From NCBI GenBank assembly GCA_038373885.1, contig JAWZYV010019552.1, positions 761,001-825,000 of the forward strand: a stretch of DNA of 64,000 bases, read 5' to 3'. Positions 32,880 to 42,836 of this stretch are shown here, piece by piece. Both the position numbers and the translations under genes were made by a program. Each line of letters starts with the position of its first letter. Position 1 is the stretch's first letter. The notes beneath the pieces are model-generated. The model made no database searches and was not told the DNA's origin. It saw nothing but the letters and a program-made list of their open reading frames with translations. Source of the stretch: Cheiracanthium punctorium. Lineage: Eukaryota; Arthropoda; Arachnida; Araneae; Cheiracanthiidae.

Positions 32880-33748
32880 TTAAAAAGTATGATGTAAACA
32901 CCACATGAATTTTTTCTACGTTATTAAATAGCATATATTTTTTATGTACTTCATTAAAACTTATATTATTTACATGTGAGATAAGATTCGAATATTTCTT
33001 CACTAATATAAAATGGATGGGCAGAGGTTATTGGGATTTTGGACATGACTTCAATAATGTCTGTTTATAGACTTGCGTGACCATAACGTATTGGAGCTGC
33101 CCACGCACTTTAAAGTCTTTCGGGTGGCCCTGTCGATAAATTATCTATTGTCTTGAAACCTGAAAGATAAGTTCACAACTCGATGTTACAGAAGTCCTAA
33201 ATATAAAATTTCAACATACTGCTCCCAATAGTTTTAAGATTTGTGCGTGTTACATAAATACATGCATACATACACACACACGTACACTACTGGCCAAAAG
33301 TATTGCAAGTTTCAGAAATCTCCCTTTTCAAGATGAAGCCCCCCTTTCCCCCGTCCAATTAAAAATCAATATAACTGATATTTTTGAATGTCAACGTGTT
33401 AAGTTAATTATTTCAAAGACAAGATGGCATCCAGTCGAAGAACAAAAATAATTATTTAATTGATTGAAAAAGTAGCACAAAATATTTATAGGTTATTACA
33501 GAAATCGTAATCCATTTTGGCTCGCCGGACTAAAATGAAATAAAGAATTCATTTCAAGTGATTCTGCAAAAAGAGGATAATACATAAAGGCAATTGAACT
33601 CAAGATCATTCATTATGCTGTTGAGCAGCCTTGACTTGGATCCCAACTGCCACTCTTTTAGATATGCACAATCCACGATGTTTGAAAACACTTCCTTCGG
33701 TGTTTCAGAGTGGCAACTTAAAGGATGGGTTACTGAAGCTCTCATTTT
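32880..33748. other. Unassigned stretch
   Basis: AT-rich, with a short CA/TA run at about 33264-33285 and no supported gene. Plus and minus frames near 33554-33782 mirror one another and have no domain. The phrase CTACTGGCCAAAAGTATTGCAA near 33286 and its reverse complement ..TTGCAATACTTTTGGCCAGTAG near 36046-36066 are an inverted pair about 2.8 kb apart, described in the findings. Confidence 0.5.
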
Positions 33749-33759
33749 TAGGGATCGAC

Positions 33760-33890
33760 CGATACCACATTTTAGCCGATGACCGATACCGATACTTTAC
33801 CTCTAAATTCATTTTCAGCAATAGCCGATACCGATACTTTTAAGTTATGGTATCGGCCGATACCGATACTTAACCGATACCGATACTTTA
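33760..33890 (+). promoter_or_regulatory. Left CCGATACCGATAC array, probable transposase-binding sites
   Basis: CCGATACCGATACTT-type motifs occur four times with single CCGATACC copies between them. Subterminal repeats of this kind are how hAT transposases recognise their elements; here the role is inferred. Confidence 0.6.
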
Positions 33891-34139
33891 CATAATTTAA
33901 TGTCATTTAAACCTGCCTCTATTGGGCAGTTTTTGTAACGAGAGTGTAGTTCTCTTTAAAATGAGTAACAGAATGATGAAATTTGATCCCAGTAGAAAGC
34001 ATTAAAAAGAAAAAGCAGTGGATACGTTGAAATGTGAATTTATAGTAGTTCTAGTCTTTCTTTTCTATTCAAATTATGCCAACGAATGGCCGAATTTATA
34101 AAAAAGCTGAGCACTGGGAAGCGTCTTAGTGTGTAGGTT

Positions 34140-34320
34140 CGGAATTCTTTCTCCTCGCGTGGTCGATCGTGGTCGCTGTCGATCTAGCAGTCTAGAGTTT
34201 TGGGCGATTTTCTCCCGATGTTAAGTGAATATGCGTTAGACTCCCTTAAAATGTCCTTCGCCCAAGCCCCCACCCTATAGGTAGATGCCCCTCATTTAGG
34301 CTTGACAGAACACAAACACG
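34140..34320 (+). mobile_element. SINE type 1 body, inside the hAT-like element
   Basis: It contains GATCTAGCAGTCTAGAG, GATTTTCTCCCGATGTTAAG and TGAATATGCGTTAGACTCCC, matching in order the body of the SINE at 7716. The head with the Pol III boxes is not recognisable. Confidence 0.6.
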
Positions 34321-35136
34321 GGGAGTGGGAGTTAAAGGGATATAAGATAATCCATTTCATTTCCAGAGCCGACTGGTGCAAATATTTAAATCAATTTTTC
34401 TGAACCTCTATTTTGTCGCCTAATTCTTGCTATGAGCCAGATAAAAGGTTTCCACATTAGACCAAAAACAGCTTCCTGCTTGCTCTTACTATATGTGTCT
34501 TTCTTGCAATTTTTATTTAGATTTTCTTTAATTAGAATTCTTTCACATATGAAAATATTTTTTAGATTACTTAAACTGCATTAAATTGTGATAATGTATA
34601 AACTGTACAGTATTATGTAAGTACATATGCATTTAGATATTGTTCATTAAATACGTATATAAATCCTTCCCTTAAAATGCATAAGTTCACATTAATTAAT
34701 GGTTTTATTTATCTGCGCCAATTATTTAACCACTAAGTGAATTATTAAATGTTTTAGCAAGATTTCTGTTTAATATGAACTCATATGATCATTTTTAAGT
34801 TCTTTTTGAAAATCCAAATATTTTGGTTCTCCGGACAGGGTTAAGTCACAATTAATCCGGAAGGATCCATGTATTTGAACTTTTCCGTACGAAGAGCAGG
34901 TACACACCGATTAGTCCTGTGTTTCCCTTACATATAAACCAAATACTATTATTCACAAGAAATATGTTTTTTACCCCAAAATTGGAAATAAACTATATAA
35001 TAATTAGTATTACTAATTACACTAATACAGCTTTAATTTTTTAAATTAACTATGTAAATAATTATTAGATATTGATAATTATTACACTTCTCAAAACAGA
35101 ATGATACACAAATCTGTAATTGCCCGAGATTATAAG

Positions 35137-35284
35137 TTTCTCTATAGCGAATTTTTCAACTGGAACCAAGCGAGTTCGTTATAGGGAGATTCAATTGTGT
35201 ATATATATATATATATATACACACAATTGAATCTCCCTATAACGAACTCGCTTGGTTCCAGTTGAAAAATTCGCTATAGAGAAA
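35137..35284. repeat. Near-perfect palindrome, arms about 73 bp
   Basis: The left arm includes TTTCTCTATAGCGAATTTTT, CAACTGGAACCAAGCGAG and TTCGTTATAGGGAGATTCAA. The right arm is its exact reverse complement apart from a 2-bp length difference next to the central (AT)n. CGAGTTCGTTATAGGGAG resembles ends of pogo/Tigger-like elements, so two such ends may be joined head to head. Confidence 0.95.
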
Positions 35285-35749
35285 ATTTTGTTGTACAGAG
35301 ATTAGAGATTTTTGCAGTTATTTCAGCAAATATTACAAACTTTTTAGTTGTCATATATATATGTATATATATGAATGAACTCTTTTTCGAGTCAGCACAG
35401 TGAGAAAATAAACGTTCATAAAACTGAAGTAAAATTATAGCCTACCTCTCGACATTTGTTTTTTGCAATCCTTTCAGAGAGCGTATTTAGTGTTGGGCAC
35501 CCATTCAAAATAATTTAGAAGAATAGGCGATTGTCCTGTTAAACTGTCATCTAACGATTCTTCGTCCATAATTTCGACCACACTTAGTGATACGACATCC
35601 ATTTAGCGATGGTTACAATTAAAAAAAAAAAAAAACACAGTTCGAAAACACTCGCACAAACAAATGTGCCAATGAAACGACGCCTCTCATCTCATTACCA
35701 AAACAAGGATTCTAGAATGGTGTTGCGACTGCGTTGTATTTTCTGAAAA

Positions 35750-35905
35750 ACGAAGTATCGGTTGAAAAGTATCGGTGAAAATGGATGAAAGCAACAGAAA
35801 CCGATACTTTGCCGATACTTTTAGAATCGTAAGAACCGATACCGATACCTAAAGAAATTGGAGGTATCGGCGCCGATACTATCGGTTGTCGATACTATCG
35901 GTCGA
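35750..35905 (-). promoter_or_regulatory. Right CCGATAC array, probable transposase-binding sites
   Basis: AGTATCGG, CCGATACTTTGCCGATAC and GTATCGGCGCCGATAC motifs recur through this segment, mirroring the left array. Confidence 0.6.
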
Positions 35906-36164
35906 TCCCTACTCATTTTGTTTTTGGGTAATTTTCAGACGTTTTCTTTCCAATTATTTATACTACATAAATTCTCAAAAATATTTAAATCTGGCCAATT
36001 TTTTTTCTGGACTTATTCTTAAAACGATGGTTAGATTTCTCAAACTTGCAATACTTTTGGCCAGTAGTGCACGTATGTACCAGACGTCAGCAATAAACTA
36101 TTCAAAATGGACCGTCACAACGACAGCTTTCGGTAAGATTTCGATTCGCGACTTTCAAGAATTT

Positions 36165-36455
36165 TCGCATCGGGAGGGGGCGTCAACATTGCGGGGGTAT
36201 TTCTTACCTGGAGCTTGGCCACTCCTTCCCGTCGCAGTTTCTTCGACGGAGACAGGAGATGCCCAAGAAAATGTTCTCCTCTGCATCTTCTCCGACTCAG
36301 ACGCAGGCTGCTTCGCCGACGCCTTGCGCATTCCGCCCCCCACGCACAAGATTCTCCTTGGGAGACGTTCTCCTTTTCTTGGAGCACACGCATGCGCACA
36401 AGCGCTATCGAATTTAATTTGTTCTCTCAAGAAAGAATGCAATGAATCCATAGTT
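36165..36455 (-). repeat. GC-rich dispersed segment G', copy 1
   Basis: This aligns in order with 39620-39890: GGGGGCGTCAACATTGCG, CTTACCTGGAGCTTGGCCAC, GATGCCCAAGAAAATGTTCTC, ACTCAGACGCAG, CTTGGGAGACGTTCTC and CACGCATGCGCA. On the minus strand it starts with an NRF1-like palindrome (TGCGCATGCG), has an ATG, and a consensus 5' splice donor CCAG/GTAAGA near 36213. The other copy has GGTAAAG there. It looks like a promoter plus first exon, but the frame is not kept between copies, so it may be part of a mobile element. Confidence 0.6.
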
Positions 36456-36457
36456 TT

Positions 36458-36923
36458 TTAACGCTTTGAGGCGCAACCCTTTCCCAATGCTGAAAAAAAG
36501 GGCAGGTGTTGCCGTCGCTCGGCTTGCTTGCTTGTCTCACGACAGCTGGCTGTGCCGGCGCACAGCCAGCTGCGTCAAAAAAGGGTCTCTGGATCTGTGG
36601 CACGCGATGAACGTTTCGATCGTCCGCCCTCTTGCTCGTCGTTCAGTCGAGCGATGGCAACGGCCGCCCTTTTTTCAGCATCGGGCCATCTATCCAGCTG
36701 TTCTCGCATTCTTTCATTTTCAGCAGATGTCTGTGCTGTTCTAAAATAATCGTGACCATTTTTGTTACGGAAAATGACGTGCTAAAAAGTAAAGGATTCT
36801 CGCGGAGCTATGTCACCCGCCACTCTTTTTATAGAAATCCAATCTATTCTTCGTGACTGGCAACAGTCAAAACGTCAGAGTTGGGTGTTCCCTGAGCGGG
36901 AACACTGCGCGTTAAAGGGTTAA
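36458..36923 (-). mobile_element. Family A TTAA foldback element, reverse
   Basis: It starts TTAACGCTTTGAGGCGC and ends CGCGTTAAAGGGTTAA, the family A right and left ends respectively. The second arm is shortened (GCTTGCTTGCTTGTCTCACG replaces part of it) while the arm with GATCGTCCGCCCTCTTGC is intact. The GC-rich segment G' lies only two bases to the left. Confidence 0.88.
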
Positions 36924-37317
36924 CCTGTTATTTGCTGACGGTACTCAAAAGAACCCCGTATAGAACTTTCTCCCGTTTTATTCGACGAAGAGAATGCGTA
37001 TGGAATTGTGGATGATTTGATTGGATTATGTGTGAAGGTACATGAAGGATATCTGCCTAAAGGGGCGATGCCAGTGGCCGAGGACATCCTAGAAGGTTCT
37101 TACGCAAATTCGCGTAACACCTGAAAAAAACTCAAGACCGTAAGATCGAAAGCCGCGCGGTAGGCCAGAATCCTGAACTATCACACATCGACCGGAATTG
37201 TGGATGGAAACAAATAGGATTAAAATAAATTATCTTTCTATTCTAAAAAAAGTAACCGCCGTCAAGAGCTTGTTCGGTTATCTCCTCGGAAACCGTGGGG
37301 ATTTGAGTTTCGACGAA
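36924..37317. other. Unassigned stretch
   Basis: No gene or bounded element seen. Confidence 0.5.
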
Positions 37318-38600
37318 GGTGTTCACGGATTCGGAAAATTCTGGAGAAGCCGATAAGCTGACTTAAATTTCGATAATCGAAATATTTTAGAAAATACTAA
37401 TAAAAAAACTGAAAAAATAAACATTATGGTTGCCAGATTGGGCATAAAATCATTCATTCCTTTGCAACACAGCCATTCCAAGTATGTAGAATCTCGTAAA
37501 AATTGACAAACATGAAGTAGAATGACACCCATTTTACGCCCAATTAAAAAAGTATATGAAATAAGTTACTCTAAGTATACATTACTCTAAGATATTAATA
37601 AAAACTGAAAAAATAAACCGAACGGTTGCCAGATTTGGCATAAATTCATTCATTCCTTTGCAACAAAGCGTTTCCAATTATCTAGAATCGCGTGAAATTT
37701 ACAAACATGAGTTAGAATGACGCCCATTTTACGCCAAAATAAAAACTATATGAAATAAGTAACTCAAAATGTGTTACACAAAGTTGACCATTTTCAAATA
37801 GTAAGTTCGCTTAGACAACAGGAGTTTAGAATGAGCGATGATTCGTTTTTCCAAAATAGAATAACTATAACTAACTGATTTTAAAAGCGCCATCTTATAC
37901 TAGGTACGATCTGGCTAAACGGTATCTTTCCATGCAGGGTGCATCAAAACCGCGAGTTCCAAAATTGTTCGAACCCAGTATCTTGAAAATGAAAAATAAT
38001 TAAAAGCAGATTATTTCAAAGCCGGTTCGGTCCAGCGGGAGTATTGACTACCCGTAGAAATATTGGGTGGCGTGGCGTTCACTAATCCACTATAGCAGAA
38101 TTACGAGAAACATGTTCCCGAATACGAGAAACTCCGAGGAACCTGATAAGGTGACTTAAATTTAAAAAATCGAATTATTTTAGAAGATATTAATAAAAAT
38201 CTGAAAAAATAAAACATAATGGTTGCCAGATTTGGGATAAAATCATTCATTCCTTTGCAACAAAGCCATTCCAATTATGTAGAATCACGTGAAATTGTCA
38301 AACCTGAAGTAGAATTGCATCCATTTTACGCCCAATTAAAAAGTATATGAAATAAGTAACTCAAAATGTGTTATACACAAAGTTGACCATTTTCAAATAG
38401 TCAGTTCGCTTAGACAACGGGAGTTTAGAATGAGCGATGATTCGTTTTTCCAGAACAGAATGACTAATAACTTGAAAATGAAAAATAATTAAAATGCAGA
38501 TTATGTTAAAGCCGGTTCGGTCCATCTGGAGTATTCGCTACCAGTAGAAATATTGGGAGGCGTTCACTATGCCATTATAGCAATTATAGTACATTTTGGA
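37318..38600 (+). repeat. Degenerate tandem duplication, period about 793 bp with inner repeats
   Basis: GACTTAAATTT with the following TTATTTTAGAA.. and GGTTGCCAGATT phrases occurs at 37360 and 38153, 793 bp apart. A partial extra unit begins near 37590. Shared phrases include ATTCATTCCTTTGCAACA, TAGAATGA.GCCCATTTTACG, AAAGTTGACCATTTTCAAAT, GAATGAGCGATGATTCG and AAGCCGGTTCGGTCCA. A reverse copy of one piece lies at 38755-38835 (GGCGTAAAATGGGCGTCATT). No frame is conserved. Confidence 0.75.
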
Positions 38601-38869
38601 TATTGTCCAGCGCGGCGAGATGATATCATTCGTGGTGCTCAATACGCCCATCTGCAAAGGATTATGTATATGAAAATATGGATAACGGTTTTCGGGGAGC
38701 CTTAAATGAGCAGTCATTATAGGTTGCGAGCCTGTGTCAATCGCCAGATAATGAGTATTTTCATATAGTTTTTATTTTGGCGTAAAATGGGCGTCATTCT
38801 AACTCATGTTTGTAAATTTCACGCGATTCTAGATAGAAGAATTTTTTTCTGAAAGTTTCGTATCTGATA

Positions 38870-39010
38870 CCGGTTTATCATGTATTACGGTGTATAGTAC
38901 AGCTTGTAAAGAGACACTCTAAAAATTTTGATATGCGTGACGTAATTAGTTTATTTGTATTTATGTACCAAAATCACATGATTTTTTCGAACTACACCGT
39001 TTTTTTAGTG
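38870..39010 (-). repeat. Dispersed repeat family I, reverse copy
   Basis: On the minus strand: GTGTAGTTCGAAAAAATCAT, GTGATTTTGGTACATAAATA and GTGTCTCTTTACAAGCTGTA, matching 10044-10150. It directly precedes the TTAA of the family A copy at 39011. Confidence 0.65.
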
Positions 39011-39548
39011 TTAACCCTTTAATGCGCAGTGTTCCCACTGTGGGAACACCAAACTCTGGCGTTTTGACTGTTGCCATTCACGAAGAATAGACTTGATTTC
39101 TATGAAAATAGTTGCAGGTGACAGAGCTCCACCAGAATCCTTTACTTTTGAGCACGTCCTTTCCCGTCAAAAAAGGGTCACGATTCTTTTGAACAGCACT
39201 GACATCTGCTGAAAAATGGAAGAATGCGAGAACAGCTGGCTAGATCGCCCAATGCTGAAAAAAAGGGCAGCTGTTGCCATCGCTCGACTTAACTACCAGC
39301 AAGAGGGCGGACGATCGAAACGTTCATCGCGTGCCACACAGATCTAGACACGACAGCTTGTCGTCGAAAAAAGGGGTGTCTAGATCTGTGTGGCACGCGA
39401 TGAACGTTTCGATCGTCTGTCGTCGAAAAAAGGGGTGTCTAGATCTGTGTGGCACGCGATGAACGTTTCGATCGTCCGCCCTCTTGCTGGTAGTTAAGTC
39501 GAGCGATGGCAACGGCTGCCCTTTTTTTCAGCATTGGGAAAGGGTTAA
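39011..39548 (+). mobile_element. Family A TTAA foldback element with an internal duplication
   Basis: It begins TTAACCCTTTAATGCGC and ends GGGAAAGGGTTAA, and is the longest copy at 538 bp. Near the palindrome centre a segment of about 60 bp beginning TGTCGTCGAAAAAAGGGG occurs twice (about 39358 and 39418), so the second arm has a tandem duplication. Mirror-image frames on the two strands (39274-39462 and 39324-39512) give the same protein sequence start, a direct result of the foldback. Confidence 0.9.
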
Positions 39549-39619
39549 AGTATTAAAAAGAATTACTTTCGGGAAACTTGGATCTATGAGTCTCAGAAAT
39601 TCCATTCGCTGTTTTTTCT

Positions 39620-39890
39620 CGATCGAGACGGGGGCGTCGACATTGCGAGGGGCTTCTTTACCTGGAGCTAGGCCACTCCTTTCGGTCGCTGCTGCTTCTT
39701 GGGAGATGCCCAAGAAAATGTTCTCCGCTGCATCTTCCTCGCACTCAGACGCAAGCTATTTCGCGGTTTCCTTGCGCATCCTTCCCCCACGCAAGGAATT
39801 CTACTTGGGAGACGTTCTCGTTTTTTTTTAGCGCACGCATGCGCAGAAACGGTATCGAAATTTATTTGTTCTTTTAAGCTTTTACAGACC
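39620..39890 (-). repeat. GC-rich dispersed segment G', copy 2
   Basis: It aligns with 36165-36455 along its length, again next to a family A element but on its other side. The NRF1-like ACGCATGCGCA and the CCAGGTAAAG near 39663 are retained; the frame is shifted relative to copy 1 and has a stop early on. Confidence 0.6.
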
Positions 39891-40130
39891 GAATAGAGAT
39901 CCAGGCACATTATATGTTAGTGTTTTGCAAATTTTGTCTTCTTACTCGTTATTTAAAGAACGTTCGTCATTTAAATGGGGAAAGAAAAATGTATGCAACT
40001 TTAACTGTGTAACCAACTAGAAACACGGTTCATTTCTAATTTTCAATGGTTTCAAAAAAGGAATACACCGATGGGTAGTTTAAATAATAAATGCAATATG
40101 AAGAATATATTTAAGAATAATCTTTTAATA

Positions 40131-40664
40131 TCAGGTTGTAACGAAAGTTTTCCGCCAGATTTGCTTGAGTCAGCTCACGCGGTACCCAAACATGGCACTG
40201 AGGCTAACTCTTTTAGCTAGCTCTCGAGTGGATGAATATTTTATCTTCTTCCACAAATTCTCGTAGGCGGGACTCATTAGCATCAATAGGCCGGTCAAAG
40301 CGCTCTGCTTCTTTAATATCCTGGTCCTCGTTTTTTAACTTTTGGTACCAAATCTTCACAGTGTCATGATTCAACAGTAGTACCTTAAGCTGTATACATG
40401 ATTCAGCGTCATTCTGTAGCTGACTTTTTGCGATAGAACTGAGAGTCAATGATGGATCCATCGGGTAGCGTGGTAGTTCCATTTCAGACACCTTATACTT
40501 AATCATAACGATATTGTTTTACAGATTTCACAACACAATTCTCTAAAACAAGTCTTTTCTTTCAAATAACAAAAATCGTTTTACAAAATATTGGCAAAGA
40601 CACCAACGGGAACTGCTTCTGCAGGCAATACTTGGAGTGGCGGAAAACTTTCGTTACAACCTAA
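40131..40664 (-). mobile_element. Deleted mariner element, copy 1
   Basis: The ends TCAGGTTGTAACGAAAG and CTTTCGTTACAACCTAA are inverted repeats that extend inward through TTTTCCGCCA, and TA flanks both sides (40129-40130, 40665-40666). At 534 bp it has lost most of the transposase. A reverse-strand frame at 40213-40506 keeps the N-terminal part. A second copy of the same deletion class is at 57866-58340. Confidence 0.85.
40213..40506 (-). pseudogene. mariner transposase N-terminal remnant
   Basis: The 97-residue frame contains NHDTVKIWYQKLKNEDQDI and then KEAERFDRPIDANESRLREF followed by VEEDK, matching the pattern of the helix-turn-helix end of mariner transposases (W[FY]..[FL]..GD.D..D..R.GRP followed by a LI..D segment). 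The catalytic DDD region is absent. The first 30 residues (MIKYKVSEMELPRYPM) probably read the 5' region. Confidence 0.55.
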
Positions 40665-40824
40665 TATAATAAATTAAAAGATTTATTTTTAAATTTAAGT
40701 AAAGATAGGAATTAAGTTTGGAAGGGGGGGGGTGGAGTGGTTGCTGTATCAAGATAGCCATTTTCATCCCTTTTTATGGAGCTATTTTCATAATTTTTTG
40801 TGTCCACTTTACCACTCTTCCAGG

Positions 40825-40975
40825 GCTCTGGTCTACCACTGAGATGCCGATCTAACGGTTTAGAGTTTGGAACAGTTTTTCTCCAGATGTAATGTGTGTG
40901 AATACGCATTAGAACAGAACCCCTTAAAATGTCTTTCACCCGAGGCATTTCTCTCTTAAGCCGATGGCCGTGGAG
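40825..40975 (+). mobile_element. SINE type 1 body
   Basis: It contains GATGCCGATCTAACGGTTTAG, TTTTTCTCCAGATGTAATG, GAATACGCATTAGAACAG and CCTTAAAATGTC, in the same order as the SINE at 7716. The head is missing. A 151-residue reverse frame (40712-41167) crosses it and is not a gene. Confidence 0.65.
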
Positions 40976-40999
40976 TAGGTTTGCCTTAACATCCATTTT

Positions 41000-42050
41000 C
41001 GAATTAAAAATTTCAGGAATTAAAATCTGAGTCAATACAAAATTTAATTCTGTGTACGACCCTTGTACCAAAATTTTCCAATTATTAAAATGGACTCCAT
41101 TATGTAGCTCATGCGCAAAATTCCAGCCCTTGAATTGCTCTTCACAGAGTTTTGAATTTCCCTGCATTTATCTACATGCTAATACCGAATCTCGACTCCT
41201 GTTCCAGTTACCTGTCACGCTATCAGCGATTTAAACTAGGGAATGCAATCCCGCACTGTTTTTCGTCTTACGGGATTTCGGGATTAAGATTTATTGACAT
41301 TTCCTTTAGCTAGGACTACATTTCAACAGAGAAAAGTAAAAAAAAGTAAGATTTTAAGCACTATAAAGCTAAACTTTAATAATAATAATTAATCTTATGA
41401 GATAATTTATACAATAACTAACTTATAAAAATATGAAAATTAAAATCATGATTTTCAGAATGATATACTAAGTTATGTCTTAATATATTAGTATTAGTTA
41501 TGTTAGTTAGGAATTTACAGAAAAATACAATTTATAAATGCATTCACATACTTACGTTATTTTCTTAGTTGCTTGAAAACGAATGTATAAAATCGAACCA
41601 ATCCAATGAATCATTTCCTCTTCTAGATTTAATTTTAGTGAAATACTAAGTGTGAATTATATAAAACAATTAAAAACTAAAATGAAAACTTTTTATAATT
41701 AATTCATGACTGTTCGGTAAGAGATAAATTAGTATGAAATATTTCAGTTTATTTGGGATTGCGATTATTTTTGATTTACGATGTTTAGATTCGGGTGTTT
41801 GATCCAGATTCCCATTGGAAAATAATTAAAAGAAAAATAAAACTTTAAATTAAAATTTGTAGTTATTGATTCGTTTATTGTTAGCTAAGAGACATGACTA
41901 TTCAAAAATTTTCGGTCTATTGATTGGGAAAGTGGCTTGAAAATGTAATAAAGAATAATTTATTTCTCAGTATCAATCCCGCGGGATTACAACCCTAATC
42001 CCGTGGGACTAGTCCCGCAAATATTTGTGCGGGATCGGGATTGCATTCCG
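41000..42050. other. Unassigned AT-rich stretch
   Basis: AT-rich, with a phrase GGGATTGCATTCCGTAAT near 42032 and GGGAATGCAATCCCGCACTG near 41239 that are inverted relatives about 0.8 kb apart and may be old transposon ends (GGGAATGCAATCCCG..). No frame supported. Confidence 0.45.
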
Positions 42051-42054
42051 TAAT

Positions 42055-42175
42055 TTAAACGCGTTCAATTAGAAACCCTTAGACAGTCCTCCGACCAAGG
42101 CACCTCTCCTACCATCCTTGGCCGATAGCCCATGCCTAGCTTTGCCATAGCAGCACAACACAAACATGAAACGCG
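42055..42175 (+). mobile_element. SINE type 1, 3' part
   Basis: GAAACCCTTAGACAGTCC, CCATCCTTGGCCGATAGCCC and GCCATAGCAGCACAAC line up with the tail of the SINE at 7716 (AACCCCTTTAAAAGTCC, CCATCCTTGGCAGACCGAC, GTGCCATAATCGCATGC). Confidence 0.5.
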
Positions 42176-42836
42176 TCAAAAACTGGTTAATTACATCACT
42201 GTAAATTTACCATCATGGACCGTAAAAATGTTTCCGTTAGGTTACTTTCGCTTCCCCAAATCGACACACTTGTGAAGGAAAAACCAGTTTTACAGGTAAA
42301 GCAAAAGTTGCAACCGGGGACACGGACTTTGTAGGTGCTCCTGGGCACACGTCGAAACGATTACGTGGTTGCGTAATTGATTACGATTACTTTTCCTTTT
42401 CAGATGAAGACTATTATAAGATTACAACAATCCCAAATATTAACCCCTTAAAAAGTCGTATTATTTTCATTAACGGTCATAAGAGTACCTATATTTTTTT
42501 TCAAGCAAATTGTATGAGTGCATGTACACTGTAGGTATTAATTTTAAGGTTTTGGGCATCTTTTTGAGCGCCAAAGAAAACAAAAAAATTAAATTTCTAG
42601 GTAAAGCTAACATTTAGAGTTATGATGACTGAATGTGTATTTTGTAGTAAGGAGGGTAGCATTCAAAATGCATTCTTACTTCCTTCCTGACTTAAACTTA
42701 CTTTTAACTTGACCTGAATTAAACTTACTTCCTGAAATAAATAAATGATTGTAAAATTTTCTTGAAACATAAATAAAAAAGTGAACTAAGATAGTAAATT
42801 GCCTATCAACAATACACGTATTTGAATAGTGCTCTA

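Larger units (their letters stand above)
33749..35911. mobile_element. hAT-like element of 2.16 kb with CCGATAC subterminal arrays and exact TSD
   Basis: The ends TAGGGATCGACCGATA and TATCGGTCGATCCCTA are a perfect 16-bp inverted repeat. CTCATTTT flanks both sides exactly (33741-33748, 35912-35919), the 8-bp duplication of the hAT superfamily. Both subterminal regions (33760-33890 and 35750-35905) are packed with CCGATAC or GTATCGG motifs, probably transposase-binding sites. No transposase frame is present. A SINE body (34140-34320) and a large palindrome (35137-35284) lie inside and are later insertions or rearrangements. Confidence 0.92.

Noticed and set aside
35886..36461. 191-codon plus-strand frame
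   Set aside because: It starts in the terminal array of the hAT-like element, crosses its duplication and the GC-rich segment G'; the other copy of G' does not keep the frame.
40712..41167. 151-codon minus-strand frame
   Set aside because: It reads antisense through a SINE body; no domain or conservation.
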